60,000 nt of DNA from the NCBI GenBank assembly GCA_903813345.2, contig CAIIXF020000001.1, positions 27,085,915 to 27,145,914 on the forward strand, written 5' to 3'. Within the stretch, counting starts at the first letter, position 1; every line of letters starts with the position of its first letter. Source of the stretch: Owenia fusiformis (Eukaryota; Annelida; Polychaeta; Sabellida; Oweniidae). Shown here in pieces: positions 19,571-31,925 of the stretch. The notes beneath the pieces were generated by a model, which saw only the letters and a program-made list of their open reading frames with translations, ran no database searches and was not told where the DNA came from. The position numbers were made by a program, and so were the translations under genes.

Positions 19571-21005
19571 AACTAGACATGTAAATTGAACAAGTTCAAT
19601 TTAAGACTCCAGATTTCAAACTTTTTTCAAGCTGAGTCATCCAGAACTTGTAAGCTGAGTCATTCAGAATAAGCTGAGTTAGCTAGAATATAGACATTTA
19701 GACAACTCTTAAGAATGTTATCTTCGACTACATTGGCTTAACATGGGGATATCATCATATCGACTTTTCGAGACTTCAAACCGCTATAACTATCTAATCA
19801 GAAGGCTAACACTATAAGCACTCTCTTTGCTACTTGTATACAAGATTTCGAAGCAAATCATTAAAGTGCAATGTCGAAATCGCAAAAATAAGGAAAAACT
19901 ATGAATTTGACCTAGATTTTGACCTAGGCATTTTGGTGTCAAAATTTTAAAGCTAGATAGCCTTTGAGGTCCCCTTCTTTTATAGGCTTTCAGAATGTTA
20001 AGCTGTACTCAGTTTATATCTGGTATTTTACACTTCAAAAAATCTTTTTTCTCATCGACATAACAAAGGGCACCAAATTTAGCGATTTTTGAGCTTTCAA
20101 AATGCCATAACTTCTGCACCGAAAGTCGGATTGAAATTTGGTTTGCAGATTCGGATTCCTGGGAAAATTCTACCCTTAATTCATAGCTCATATGTTAAAT
20201 TTGGAGAATTTTTTATTTTGACCTACTTTCCGGACACCATATCTCAAAAGTGGGTCAAAATACTTTCTGACGGCAAAAGGCTAACACTATTAGCATACTT
20301 TTTGCTATCTGTATACCAAATTTCAAGGAATATTATTTAAGTGTAGTGTCAGATTCGCAAAATTAAGGAAAAACTCAAACTTTGACCTAGATTTTGACCT
20401 TGGCTTTTTAGTGTTCAAATTTTGAGACAAAGTAGATTTTGAGGTCAACTCTTCTTGTAGGCTTTCATTATGTTGGCTGCATTAAGTCTAAATACCGTGT
20501 TTTTCCAATTCATAATTTTCTTCAGCCCCATTGACTTAACATGGGGCACCAAAATAGCGATTTTTGAGACTTCAAACCGCCATAACTTTCGAACCGGAAC
20601 TCGGATTGAAATTTGGTTTGCAGATTCTGATTCCTGAGAAAATTCTACATATATTTCATAACTCACACCTTGAATTTGGAGAATTTTTTGTTTTGACCTA
20701 CTTTCCGGACGCCATATTTAAAAATCGGTAAAGATAATCAAAAATCTAATGTCATATCTTTGCTTCGGCTATTTCTTAACTACATAATGAAAAAAAGATG
20801 AAGGAGTTCCGATAATTATCGAAGAAGATAATTGAAAGAATGTTGAAAATGTAAGATTTGACCTAGTTCTTGACCTTTGACCTAGATAAAAATTTGACCT
20901 AATTTCCCAGAAAGCCGGATACAGTCTTTAGTTAACCATGTAAGTTGGATTAAGTAAGCTGTTATAGTTGACGAGAATTTTGGTGAGGAGGAAGAAAAAA
21001 GAAAG
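19571..21005 (+). repeat. Higher-order block 2 of the array
   Basis: Same head and tail as block 1, with a partial first sub-unit: after the CCGCTATAACTATCTAA segment it jumps to AGGCTAACACTATAAGC. A perfect TGACCTTTGACCT lies at 20871-20883. Confidence 0.7.
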
Positions 21006-24000
21006 AACTAGATTTGTGAAATTGAACAAGTTCAATTTAAGACTCCAGATTTATTTGACCTAGATAGATCAGTAAAGAGCTGAGTAAGTAACTGAGTAAT
21101 TAGCTGAGTAAGTACCTTAGTAGTAGTTGAGTTAGTAGCTGAGTAAGTAACTGAGTAAAAAGCTGAGAAGGTAGCTGAGTAAGTAGCTGAGTAAGTAGCT
21201 GAGTAAGTACCTGAGTTAGTAGCTGAGTAAGTTGCTAAGTAAGTAATAACTAATTAAGTAATTGAGTAAGTAGTCAAATAAGTAGCTGAGTAGGTAGAGA
21301 GGTAAAGTAGGGTATGCAGGAATTTTTGAAAATATATTTGATCAATCTGCATCGTGAATACTGGCAAGTGCGAATTTCAAACTTCAAAATGGCGTAGAAT
21401 CTAAACCGGGGGTCGGATTGCAATTTTAATTTCAGATCCGGATTCCTGAGGAAATTCTACCCCTAATTCATAACTCATACTTTAAAATTGGAGATTTTTT
21501 TATTTTGACCTACATTTCGGACACCATATCTCAAAAGTGGGTCAAAAAACTTATTGACGGCAAAATGTTACATTATTAGCACACTCTTTGCTACAAGTAT
21601 ACAAAATTTCGGAGAATATCATTGAAGTGTAGTGTCAGAATCGCAAAATAAAAAAAAACTATGAATTTGACCTAGATTTTGAACTAGGTATTTTGGTGTC
21701 CAAACTTTGAAGGAAAGTAGCTTTTGAGGTCCCCTTCTTCTATGGGCTTTCATTATGTTTAGCTGTACTCATTCTTTATATCGTATTTTTACACTTCAAA
21801 AAATTATTCGGTCCCATTGATTTAACATGGGGCACCAAATTTAGCGATTTTTGAGATCTCAAAACGCCATAACTTCAGAACAAGTAGTCGGACCGAAATT
21901 TGGTTTGCAGATCTAGATTTCTGAGAAAATTCTACCCTTAATTCATAACTCATACGTTAAATTTGGAAAACATTTTACTTTGGCCTACTTTTTGGACACC
22001 ATATCTCAAAAGTGGGTCAAAATACTTTCTGACGGCAAAACGCTAACACTATTAGCATACTCTTTGCTACCTGTATACAACATTTTAAAGCAAATCATTT
22101 AAATATAGTGTCAGAATCGCAAAAATAAGGGATAACTATAAATTTGACCTAGATTTTGACCTAGGCATTTTGGTGTCCAAATTTTGGAGCTAAGTATCCT
22201 TTGAGGTCCCCTTCTTTAATAGCTTTCATTATATTAAGCTGTACTCAGTCTATATCTTGTATTTTACACTTCAAAAAAAATCTTTTTTTTCCATTAACAT
22301 AACATGGGGCACCAAATTTAGCGATTTTTGAGCTATCAAAACGACATAAATTCCAAACCAAAAGTCGGATTTAAATTTGGTTTGCAGATTTGGATTCCTC
22401 AGAAAATTCTACCCTTAATTCATAACTCATACGTTAAATTTGGAGAACTTTTTAGTTTGACCTACTTTTCGGACACCATATCTCAAAAGTGGGTCAAAAT
22501 ACTTTCTGACGGCAAAAGGCTAACACTATTAGCACACTCTTGACTACATGTATACAAATTTTCGAAGAATATAAATAATCTGTAGTGTCAGAATCGCAAA
22601 ATTAAGGAAAAACTTTAGATTTGACCTAGGCATTTTGGTGTCCAAATTTTTATGAAAAGAAGGTCTTGTGGTCCCTTTCTTTTATGGGCTTCCATTATGT
22701 TTAGCTGTGCTTAGTCTATATCTCGTATTTTACTCATTCAAAAAAATATTTTTTCCCATTGAATTAACATGGGGCACCAAATTTAGCGATTTTTGAATTT
22801 TCAAAACGCCATAACTTCTGAACCGGAAGTCAGATCGAAATTTGGTTTTCAGATTCTGAATCCTGACAAAATTCTACCCCTAATTCATAACATATACGTT
22901 AAATTTGGAATTTTTTTATTTTGACCTACTTTTTGGACACGCCATAACTTCCGAACCGGAAGTCGGATCGAAATTTGGTTTGCAGATTCGGATTTCTGAG
23001 AAAATTCTACCTTTAATTCATAACTCATACGTTGAATTTGGAGAACTTTTTATTTTGACCTACTTTTCGGACACCATATCTCAAAAGTGGGTCAAAATAC
23101 TTTCTGACGGCAAAAGGCTAACACTATAAGCACACTCTTCGCTACCTGTCTACAAAATTTGGAAACAAATCATTTAAGTATAGTGTCAGAATCGCAAAAA
23201 TAAGTTAAAACTTTGAATTTGACCTAGATTTTGACCTAGGCATTTTGGTGTCCAAATTTTTATGAAAAGAAGGTCTTGTGGTCCCTTTCTTTTATGGGCT
23301 TCCATTATGTTTAGCTGTGCTTTGTCTATATCTCGTATTTTACACTTCAAAAAAATATTTTTTCCCATTGAATTAACATGGGGCACCAAATTTAGCGATT
23401 TTTGAATTTTCAAAACGCCATAACTTCTGAACCGGAAGTCAGATCGAAATTTGGTTTTCAGATTCTGAATCCTGACAAAATTCTACCCCTAATTCATAAC
23501 ATGTACGTTAAATTTGGAATTATTTTATTTTGACCTACTTTTTGGACACGCCATAACTTCCGAACCGGAAGTCGGATCGAAATTTGGTTTGCAGATTCGG
23601 ATTTCTGAGAAAATTCTACCTTTAATTCATAACTCATACGTTGAATTTGGAGAACTTTTTATTTTGACCTACTTTTCGGACACCATATCTCAAAAGTGGG
23701 TCAAAATACTTTCTGACGGCAAAAGGCTAACACTATTAGCACACTCTTCGCTACCTGTCTACAAAATTTGGAAACAAATCATTTAAGTATAGTGTCAGAA
23801 TCGCAAAAATAAGTTAAAACTTTGAATTTGACCTAGATTTTGACCTAGGCATTTTGGTGTCCAAATTTTTATGAAAAGAAGGTCTTGTGGTCCCTTTCTT
23901 TTATGGGCTTCCATTATGTTTAGCTGTGCTTTGTCTATATCTCGTATTTTACACTTCAAAAAAATATTTTTTCCCATTGAATTAACATGGGGCACCAAAT

Positions 24001-24508
24001 TTAGCGATTTTTGAATTTTCAAAACGCCATAACTTATGAACCGGAAGTCAGATCGAAATTTGGTTTTCAGATTCTGAATCCTGGGAAAATTTCCTATAAG
24101 ACTGATATCCTCGACATTGGATTCGGTGAAATTTGTTTTGGACCTCGTTTTCGGACACTGATATCTCGAAATCGGTTTGAGATACAAAAAAACTAAATCG
24201 ACCCTAGGTTTTCTACTTTTTTATGAGGAACACAATGAAAAAAACCAGGATCAAAAATATTGAAGGACGACCGAGATAATGGGAAAAAGTGACAAAGTAC
24301 TGGATTTGACCTAGTTCTTGACCTTTGACCTAGATAAAAATTTGACCTAATTTCCCATCATCCCAGATACATTCCCTAGTTAATCATGTAAGCAGCTTAA
24401 AGTAAGCTCTTCTAGTTGGTGAGAAATCTGGGAAGGAGGAAGAAGAATAATAATAATAAAGAAAACTGGCAAAAGCAATAGACTCCAGATTTTCATCTGG
24501 AGTCTAAT
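21006..24508 (+). repeat. Higher-order block 3 of the array (longest)
   Basis: The head is degenerate (CTAGATTTGTGAAATTGAAC) and is followed by a GCTGAGTAAGTA minisatellite, then about six sub-units. Sub-units near 22621, 23229 and 23831 are almost identical, pointing to recent duplication. TGACCTTTGACCT occurs at 24319-24331. A hairpin, AGACTCCAGAT-TTTC-ATCTGGAGTCT, closes the block near 24480-24506. Confidence 0.7.
21066..21300 (+). repeat. GCTGAGTAAGTA minisatellite
   Basis: About 235 bp of a degenerate 12-bp repeat (AGCTGAGTAAGT and variants) inside block 3. The same GCTGAGTCA-like word occurs singly near the start of the other blocks, so this looks like local expansion of a block-internal motif. 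Confidence 0.8.
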
Positions 24509-26111
24509 AACTAGACATGTAAATTGAACAAGTTCAATTTAAGACTCCAGATTTAATTCTTTTTTTAAGCTGAGTCATCCAGAATACTTGTAAGCTGAGT
24601 CATCCAGAATAAGCTGATCGAGTCAGCTAGAATTTAGACATTTAGACAACTCTCCATTTTTTATCTTCGACTCCATTGGCTTAACATGGGGATATCATCA
24701 TATCGACTTTTCGAGACTTAAAACCGCTATAACTATCTAACCAGAAGTTAGATTGTATTTTGGTTTAAAGATTCGGACTCCTGAGAAAATTCTACCCTTA
24801 ATTCATAACTCATATGTAAAATTTGGAGAATTTTTTATTTTGACCTACTTTTCGGACACCATATCTCAAAAGTGGGTCAAAATACTCTCTGACGGCAAAG
24901 GCTAACACTATAAGCTCACTCTTTGCTACCTGTATACAAAATTTCGAAGCAAATCCTAAAAGTGTAGTGCCAGAATCGCAAAAATAAGGAAAAACTATGT
25001 ATTTGACCTGGATTTTGACCTAGGGATTTTGGTGTCCAAATTTTAAAGCTAGATAGCCTTCGAGGTCCCCTTCTTTTATAGACTTTCAGAATCTTAAGCT
25101 GTACTCAGTCTTTATCTGGTATTTTACACTTCAAAAAAATCTTTTTTCTCATTGACATAACATGGGGCACCAAAATTAGCGATTTTTGAGCTTTCAAAAC
25201 GCCATAACTTCCCAACGAAAAGTCGGATTGAAATTTGGTTTGCAGATTCGGATTCCTGAGAAAATTCTACCCTTAATTCATAACTCATAAGTTAAATTAT
25301 GAGAAATTTTTATTTTGACCTACTTTACGGACACCATATCTCAAAAGTGGGTCAAAATACTTTCTGACGGCAAAAGGCTCTCACTATTAGCACACTCTTT
25401 GCTACCTGTATACAAAATTTTGAAGCAAATCCTAAAAGAGTAGTGCCAGAATCGCAAAAATAAGGAAAAACTATGAATTTGACCTAGATTTTGACCTAGG
25501 CATTCTGGTGTCCAAATTTCGAAGCTATGTAGCTTTTGAGGTCCCCTTCTTTTATAGGCATTCAATATGTTAAGCTGAACTCAGTCTATATCTTGTATTT
25601 TACACTTCGAAAAAGCCTTTTTTCCCATTGACTTAACATGGGCACCAAATTTAGCGATTTTTGAGATTTCAAAACGCTATAACTTCCAAACCGGAAGTCG
25701 GATCAAAATTTTGTTTGCAGATTCGGATTCCTGAGATAATTCTACACTTATTTGATAATTCACACGTTGAATTTGGAGAATTTTTTATGTTCTGACCTAC
25801 TTTTCGGACGCCATATCTCAAAATCGGTAAGAGTAATCAAAAAACGGTTTGCCTTACGGAATTAGCTTTTTTTCTAAGGAACATGATGAAAAAAACCCGG
25901 AGCGAAAATACCAAAGGACGACTGAGAAAACTTGTGAAATAGCAAAAAGAGACGATTTGACCTAGTTCTTGACCTTTGACCTAGATAAACATTTGACCTA
26001 ATTTCCCAGAAACTAGAACTCATTACCTAGTTGACTATGTTAGCAGATTTTAGAAAGTCCCTCTAGTTGCTGAGAAAACGCGGAAAGAAAGAAAAATAAT
26101 AATAATAATAA
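24509..26111 (+). repeat. Higher-order block 4 of the array
   Basis: Standard head and about two and a half sub-units. TGACCTTTGACCT lies at 25970-25982, with an ATA/AAT microsatellite tail just before the next head. Confidence 0.7.
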
Positions 26112-28060
26112 TAACTAGACATGTAAATTGAACAAGTTCAATTTAAGACTCCAGATTTAAACTTTGTTTAAGCTGAGTCATCCAGAACTTGTAAGCTGAG
26201 TCATTCAAAATAAGCTGAGTCAGCTAGAATATAGACATTTAGACAACTTTTAAGAAGGCTATCTTCGACTCTATTAGCTTAACATGGGGATATCATCATA
26301 TCGACTTTTCGAGACTTCAAACCGCTATACCTATCTAACCAGAAGTAAGTTCGAAATTTGATTTAAAGATTCTGATTCCTGAGAAAATTCTACCCTTAAT
26401 TCATAACTCATACATTAAATTTGGAGAATTTTTTATTTTGACCTACATTTCGGACACCATATCTCAAAAGTGGGTCAAAAAACTTTCTGACGGCAGAAGG
26501 CTAACACTATAAGCACACTCTTTGCTACCTGTATACAAAATTTTTAAGCAAATCCTTAAAGTGTAATGTCAGAATCGCAAAAATAAGGAAAAACTATGAA
26601 TTTGACCTAGATTTTGACCAAGGCATTTTTGCGTCCAAATTTTAAAGCTAGATAGCCTACGAGGTCCCCTCCTTTTATAGGCTTTCAGAATATTAAGCTG
26701 TACTCAGTCTATATCTGGTATTTTACACTTCAAAAAATCCTTTTTCTCATTGACATAACATGGGGCACCAAATTTAGCGACTTTTGAGCTTTCAAAACGC
26801 CATAACTTTCGAACCGGAAGTCGGATCGAAATTTAATTTGCAGATTCAGATTCCTGACAAAATTTTACCCCTAATTCATAACTCATACGTTAAATTTGGA
26901 AATTTTTTATTTTGACCTACTTTTTGGACACGTCATAACTTCCGAACCGGAAGTCGGATCGAAATTTAGTTTGCAGATTCGGATTCCTGAGAAAATTCTA
27001 CCCTTAATTCATAACTCATACGTTGGATCTGGAGAACTTTTTATTTTGACCTACTTTACGGACACCATATCTCAAAAGTGGGTAAAAATACTTTCTGACG
27101 GCAAAAGGCTAACACTATGAGCACACTCTTTGCTACCTGTATACAAAATTTTGAAGCAAATTATTAAAGTGTAGTGTCAGAATCGTAAAAATAAGGAAAA
27201 ACTATGAATTTGACCTAGATTTTGACCTAGGCATTTTGGTGTCCAAATTTTGAAGCTATGTAGCTTTTGAGGTCCCCTTGTTTTATAAGCATTCATTATG
27301 TTAAGCTGTACTCAGTCTACATCTTGTATTTTACACTTCGAAAAAGTCTTTTTTCCCATTGACTTAACATAGGCACCAAATTTACCGATTTTTGAGATTT
27401 CAAAAGGCTATAACTTCCGAACGGGATGTCGGATCAAATTTTTGTTTGCAGATTCGGATTCCTGAGATAATTCTACACTTATTTGATAACTCACACGTTG
27501 ACTTTGGAGAACTTTTTATGTTCTGACCTACTTTTTGGACGCCATATCTCAAAATCGGTAAGAGTAATCAAAAAACGATTTGCCTTACGGAATTAGCTTT
27601 TTTTCTAAGGAACATGATGAAAAAAACCCGGAGCAAAAATACCGAAGGACGACTGAGAAAACTTGTAAAATAGTGAAAACACACGATTTGACCTAGTTCT
27701 TGACCTTTGACCTAGATAAACATTTGACCTAATTTCCCAGAAACTAGGTCTCATTACCCAGCTGACTATGTTAGCAGATTTTAGTAAGTCCTTCTAGTTG
27801 CTGAGAAAACTGGCAAAGAAAGAATAATAATAATAATAATAAGAAAACTGGCAAAAGCAATAGACTCCAGATTTTCAATCTGGAGTCTAATAATAAGAAA
27901 ACTGGCAAAAGCAATAGACTCCAGATGAAATCTGGAGTCTAATAATAATAATAATAATAAAGAAAACTGGCAAAAACAATAGACTCCAGATTTTCAATCT
28001 GGAGTCTAATAATTTCACAATACGACACAAATGGTTTATCTCATCAAATGTGCAAATATG
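26112..28060 (+). repeat. Higher-order block 5 of the array with triple terminal hairpins
   Basis: Standard head; TGACCTTTGACCT at 27701-27713. The block ends with three consecutive AGACTCCAGAT...ATCTGGAGTCT hairpins (about 27862-28010), each preceded by GAAAACTGGCAAAA and separated by AAT repeats. Confidence 0.7.
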
Positions 28061-28085
28061 AAGTTTGCAATCGATTCAGGTCATA

Positions 28086-28590
28086 CTTAAAATTAAAAGA
28101 TTGTACATTTTTTCATCATTTTTTTCCCTACAAAATGGCTATAGAAAAATGCTCCAAAAACAACTTTTACACTTATCAAATATCATACAAGTTTGTAAAA
28201 CCAAAGATTATACTATTATATTTAATTATGTAGTAACATATTTGGATAAGATGCAGGGATGCGTAGGATGTAAATGGATTTTGACAGACACAAAAATACT
28301 TCCTGGTTCGGAATCTATACCTCTACACTTCATGATTGAATTATGACCCTAATAAGTGGCCTATACATCAATACAGTGCTGAATATAGGTCAACAAGATA
28401 CTAGTGTGCATATAAATGTAATAATTGAAGCAGAATACTCATTTTGAAAAATCAGATGAATTATTTTTTTCCCATGGGGAGATCCCAATGGCGGGTGTAT
28501 AACGTCCTTTGGTTATGAAAGTGCTGTCACTTGACTTCATGTAAATGTAAGTAATTTATATTGCTTACCATACTATATATTCTAACTTCA
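28086..28590. other. Region between the array and the protease pseudo-exon
   Basis: No gene seen; AT-rich, with short open frames of no recognisable family. Confidence 0.4.
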
Positions 28591-28720
28591 GGTATCCCCA
28601 AACGCGTTATGTGTACGAATCTTATGATATAGCCTTGTTAAATCGGAAAATGAGCGATTCTGGCAGTGTTACACATATTTTTGCCTGAACTCACAATATG
28701 TGCGAGAACCACAAATTAAA
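28591..28720 (+). pseudogene. Decayed serine-protease exon
   Basis: After a good acceptor (TTCTAACTTCAG) the translation reads YPQTRYVYESYDIALLNRK, matching the segment around the catalytic Asp of S1 proteases (YDIALL). It reaches a stop at GCC TGA. A one-base shift there restores LPELTICA, where S1 proteases usually have a CLP segment. It resembles exon 5 of the protease gene upstream, so it is probably a fragment of a duplicated relative. Neighbouring exons are not found. Confidence 0.5.
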
Positions 28721-31404
28721 AGAGCTTAAATAAGTAGCAATTGACCGAATATTTTTTTGGTATATAAATGCGAGTACTATAAAGTATGATGGAATGATCC
28801 GCCAAAATAGATACGTGGGTATGAAGAAGAACATCTAAGGACGAAGTCAAGTAATGTTAGTTTGTAATATACCTTTTTCCTTCATTCTAACGAATGTCGT
28901 ATTCCATGTTCTTACAAAACACGTCTAAATCGTTTGAAAAAACACGTCCGGATCGATTTCCATTGTTAAGATTGGGCAGCGTGTATAACTATAGTCTTTA
29001 ACTTTTTGAGAACAGTGCTCGGCGTCTGGCGGTCGGCATTCAGCGTCTGTATCAAATGGCAGGTGGTGAAATTTTGCATGCATGTTAATGCCTTGTCAAA
29101 ATATCCCGAAACATTATTCAGTCAAGACAAGTACTATGGCATGAGACATACACTCTCCCCCATAAGTATGGCAATCGGAATCGAAGTTCCCCTATTATGT
29201 ATAGACTGGGTCTTTTCTTGGAACTCTCGGAACAAGTGTTTCTTAACGTGTAACTCTTCATCATCGTTTAGGTACCAAAACTAGTAACCCTGCTCTGAGG
29301 TCTATATTACGATTCGAACATGAAAACTCACCAAATTGTTTCGAATATTCATCATGGTCCGCCATTACTACGACCCAAAGTTATGACGTCACACATTACA
29401 CGTATTAACTGGGTGATTGATCTCGAATATAACCCAGCTGAAGCATTGACTTTGTTTACAGTTTATAGAAGGCGTGAATACAGTCATGTTCGAAAGTTAA
29501 TGTGCCTGAGTTAAATGGCAAAAAATGGATTTACAATGTTTTTGACTATGGTATTGTATTATCAAAGAAAGATCACGGTAATTTTCGTTTCGAGGATATG
29601 AAGCTTGTGAAGCTTGGGATTCTTCAAGTTGTGTTCTTTGAGTAGAATGGCGCTTGCAATGCAGAATTAAATGTTTTTGGGTTGCACTCTTACAGACACA
29701 TAGGAAATTATGGTGATTCAAGTGTAAGCATGAATTCAATGTTTTAAAGAACTTTGCCGGAAACAGACGTTGACGTATAGTGCTGCGGGAATTATATCAT
29801 ATTATATTATATCCCGGTGCCAGGAGTATATGATAAATATTTGTGATATCGTCATGATATTATATGCTCATTCGAAAGCTTACTCACTACCTCATCGGGT
29901 TCTACTCACGGTATAGTCGGAATAGCTCGGTGGTAGCTTCGGGTCCTATATAATCGTACTCGTGACATAATCGGGTCTTTCATTTTCAACTTTCACCGGT
30001 GATTTCAATGATATGCAACGTATGGCAGTGAAATAAATATGATACATTTACACCTATTGTATCTTTGAATCGAATGAAGTAAAGACAGCCATGGTTGTTA
30101 CTTATTCAAGATGTAAATCATCATTCAAATATTTAAAAGTTGAATTTAGCGATTGGATAGTAAACATTGCGCTAAGTATTCATTATTTTGAAAACATGAG
30201 TGCCTGGAACAATAACTTTATCAGTTACACACAATTCTGTGTTTTATCTGTTTCTCATATTGAGAAATTCAAGATATAAACAAAAGGTTATAACTCACCC
30301 CCTTCATTTTCAGACATCTTCGGGTCTTTGCTCGGCGGTAGGTTGTATATACACGGGTACTCTTTCCCCTCGTGCCAAAAACATGTTGGCAAGTTGAAAT
30401 ATTATCTAACCCTTGAAGTACCAGATTTAGATAACACTCGTTTTTAATTTATTTTTGAGATGTTTCATTTTCAAAATTATTGATTAATATGCAAATGCTA
30501 TATTTTATTATAAACGGGCTCAAAAGTACTGATTCAGCAAATTTTATGAAATTTGGGAGTGGTCAAAATATCATTGCAGTATTGAATCATTGAACACTTT
30601 GGGCATAATACAGTGCAGTGTAGTATTATTCTTTTTACATTTTGAAAGTATTTTGAATTCTTATTCTACCCGCAAATTCTGTGTTATTTATGTATTTGTA
30701 AGTGTAAAGCTGTGCTACATGTAAAAATGTTGAAGCATGTTCTCTGGCATCTGTTTCAATCTTGAATATGCAAAATAATGCAATTTGAATTAAATTCCAA
30801 ATGTACATTAAAACTTCCCATTCATCGTTAGAACATAAACTGACTGTAGGAACTGTTGTTCTCGTGTTAATAATGTTCTATATGATATCTTATGTAAAAG
30901 AAAACAATTAAGATTGTACCAAATGTCATTAATGATGTTTGAGCCTAGCCTTAATGATGAATTTTCCGTCACAGGTAATGAAAAGAACAATGTACATTAT
31001 TATGCCTGAATCGATCCGACCATGTTTATCATGACCAGAATACTAAACACTTCACTTTTATATTTTATTGTTTTAAAAAATTCTGTCCAGTGCCAGCTGA
31101 TAGCTTACCATCATATAGCAAACTCATTATCCCACCTATTGTCTTTTCGTCCGTCCGTTCGTTTGTCCGGACGATAACGAAAATACCAGTTGACAGATTT
31201 GATTCAAATTTTATAGGTTCATTCTTTATATACTTTGTACACATTTTCAGTGAATTTGGTTCATCAATTGCTGGGAAAATACTTGTCAAAAAAGTGTCTC
31301 AATTTTTGGAACACCCAATATATACACTCAACAAGACTAATTCTAAACTTGCTTCACACCCCATTCGCCTGCCTTCTGGAATCTGGAATAAGACATTCCA
31401 TTCT
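28721..31404. other. Gene-poor region with dispersed repeat fragments
   Basis: It contains a segment similar to 17505-17540 (near 28920-28945) and a reverse copy of repeat family alpha (about 28994-29092). A GTCCGTCCGTTCG tract lies near 31150. The open frames present have no recognisable domain. Confidence 0.4.
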
Positions 31405-31925
31405 TTTACCACGCCTAACCATCGACAACATGCATTGACAAAATATACGGGTGTACACTTTAGGTGTACGTTGTCATGTTTGAAGCGAAAATCGTGATGT
31501 AGGTTTTAAAGCATTTATCTAAGGAATATGACGAAGTATTTCATGTTTAATTTTATGTGCATGCTCTTGGCAAAACTTTTAACTTTCTAATTACGTTAAC
31601 TGATTCTCAAGCAGAGCACGCGTTTTTTTCTAAGTAATTTCACCCGAGACGTCCATGTGAATATAACCAACATTTTCCAACCGGTCAATTATGTGGTTGG
31701 AATTTCCTTGAAAAAATTGGAGCAATGCTCGAGAATCTATTAACGTAATTGGAAAGTTAAACGTCTAGCCAAGAGCGTGCACGTAAAATTAAACATCATC
31801 ACATTCCTTAGATAAATCTTTTAAAACCTACATCACAGTTTTTGCTTCAAACATGACAACACACAGCTAAAATGTACACCCCTAGATTTTGTCACTGTAC
31901 GTTGTCGATGGTTAGACGTGATTAC
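31405..31925. mobile_element. Foldback (MITE-like) element with about 220-bp inverted arms
   Basis: The left arm starts near ACGCCTAACCATCGACAAC (31410) and runs to about 31610. The right arm (about 31720-31920) is its diverged reverse complement, ending GTTGTCGATGGTTAGACGT. There is no coding capacity. I could not identify a target duplication, so the superfamily is unknown. Confidence 0.7.

Larger units (their letters stand above)
17829..28085. repeat. 10 kb composite tandem-repeat array bounded by 25-bp inverted repeats
   Basis: Perfect 25-bp inverted repeats lie at 17829-17853 (starts TATGACCTGAATCG) and 28061-28085. Between them are diverged units of about 475 or about 610 bp, recognised by GGGTCAAAATACTTTCTGAC, GACCTAGATTTTGACCTAGG and CATTCATTATGTTAAGCTG-type anchors. 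These are arranged in higher-order blocks starting near 17854, 19571, 21006, 24509 and 26112. Each block starts with ACTAGA followed by the palindrome AAATTGAAC-AA-GTTCAATTT, and ends with a TGACCT-rich segment; the last two block starts and the array end also carry ATA/AAT microsatellites. No convincing gene lies inside. Similar short open frames recur because the repeats share sequence. Confidence 0.85.

Noticed and set aside
18638-27120. Recurring open frame of about 75-90 residues in the repeat array
   Set aside because: It recurs because the repeats share sequence; starts and ends vary, no domain is recognised and many units have it interrupted.
29497-29739. 80-residue Cys/His-containing frame on the minus strand
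   Set aside because: Irregular Cys/His spacing, no ATG-supported exon structure and no family recognised.
29920-29950. tRNA-like D-arm sequence (TAGCTCGGTGGTAG)
   Set aside because: No matching B box, acceptor stem or anticodon arm follows.
31090-31497. 135-residue plus-strand frame
   Set aside because: It runs from a GTCCGTCC low-complexity tract into the foldback arm; no coding signature.
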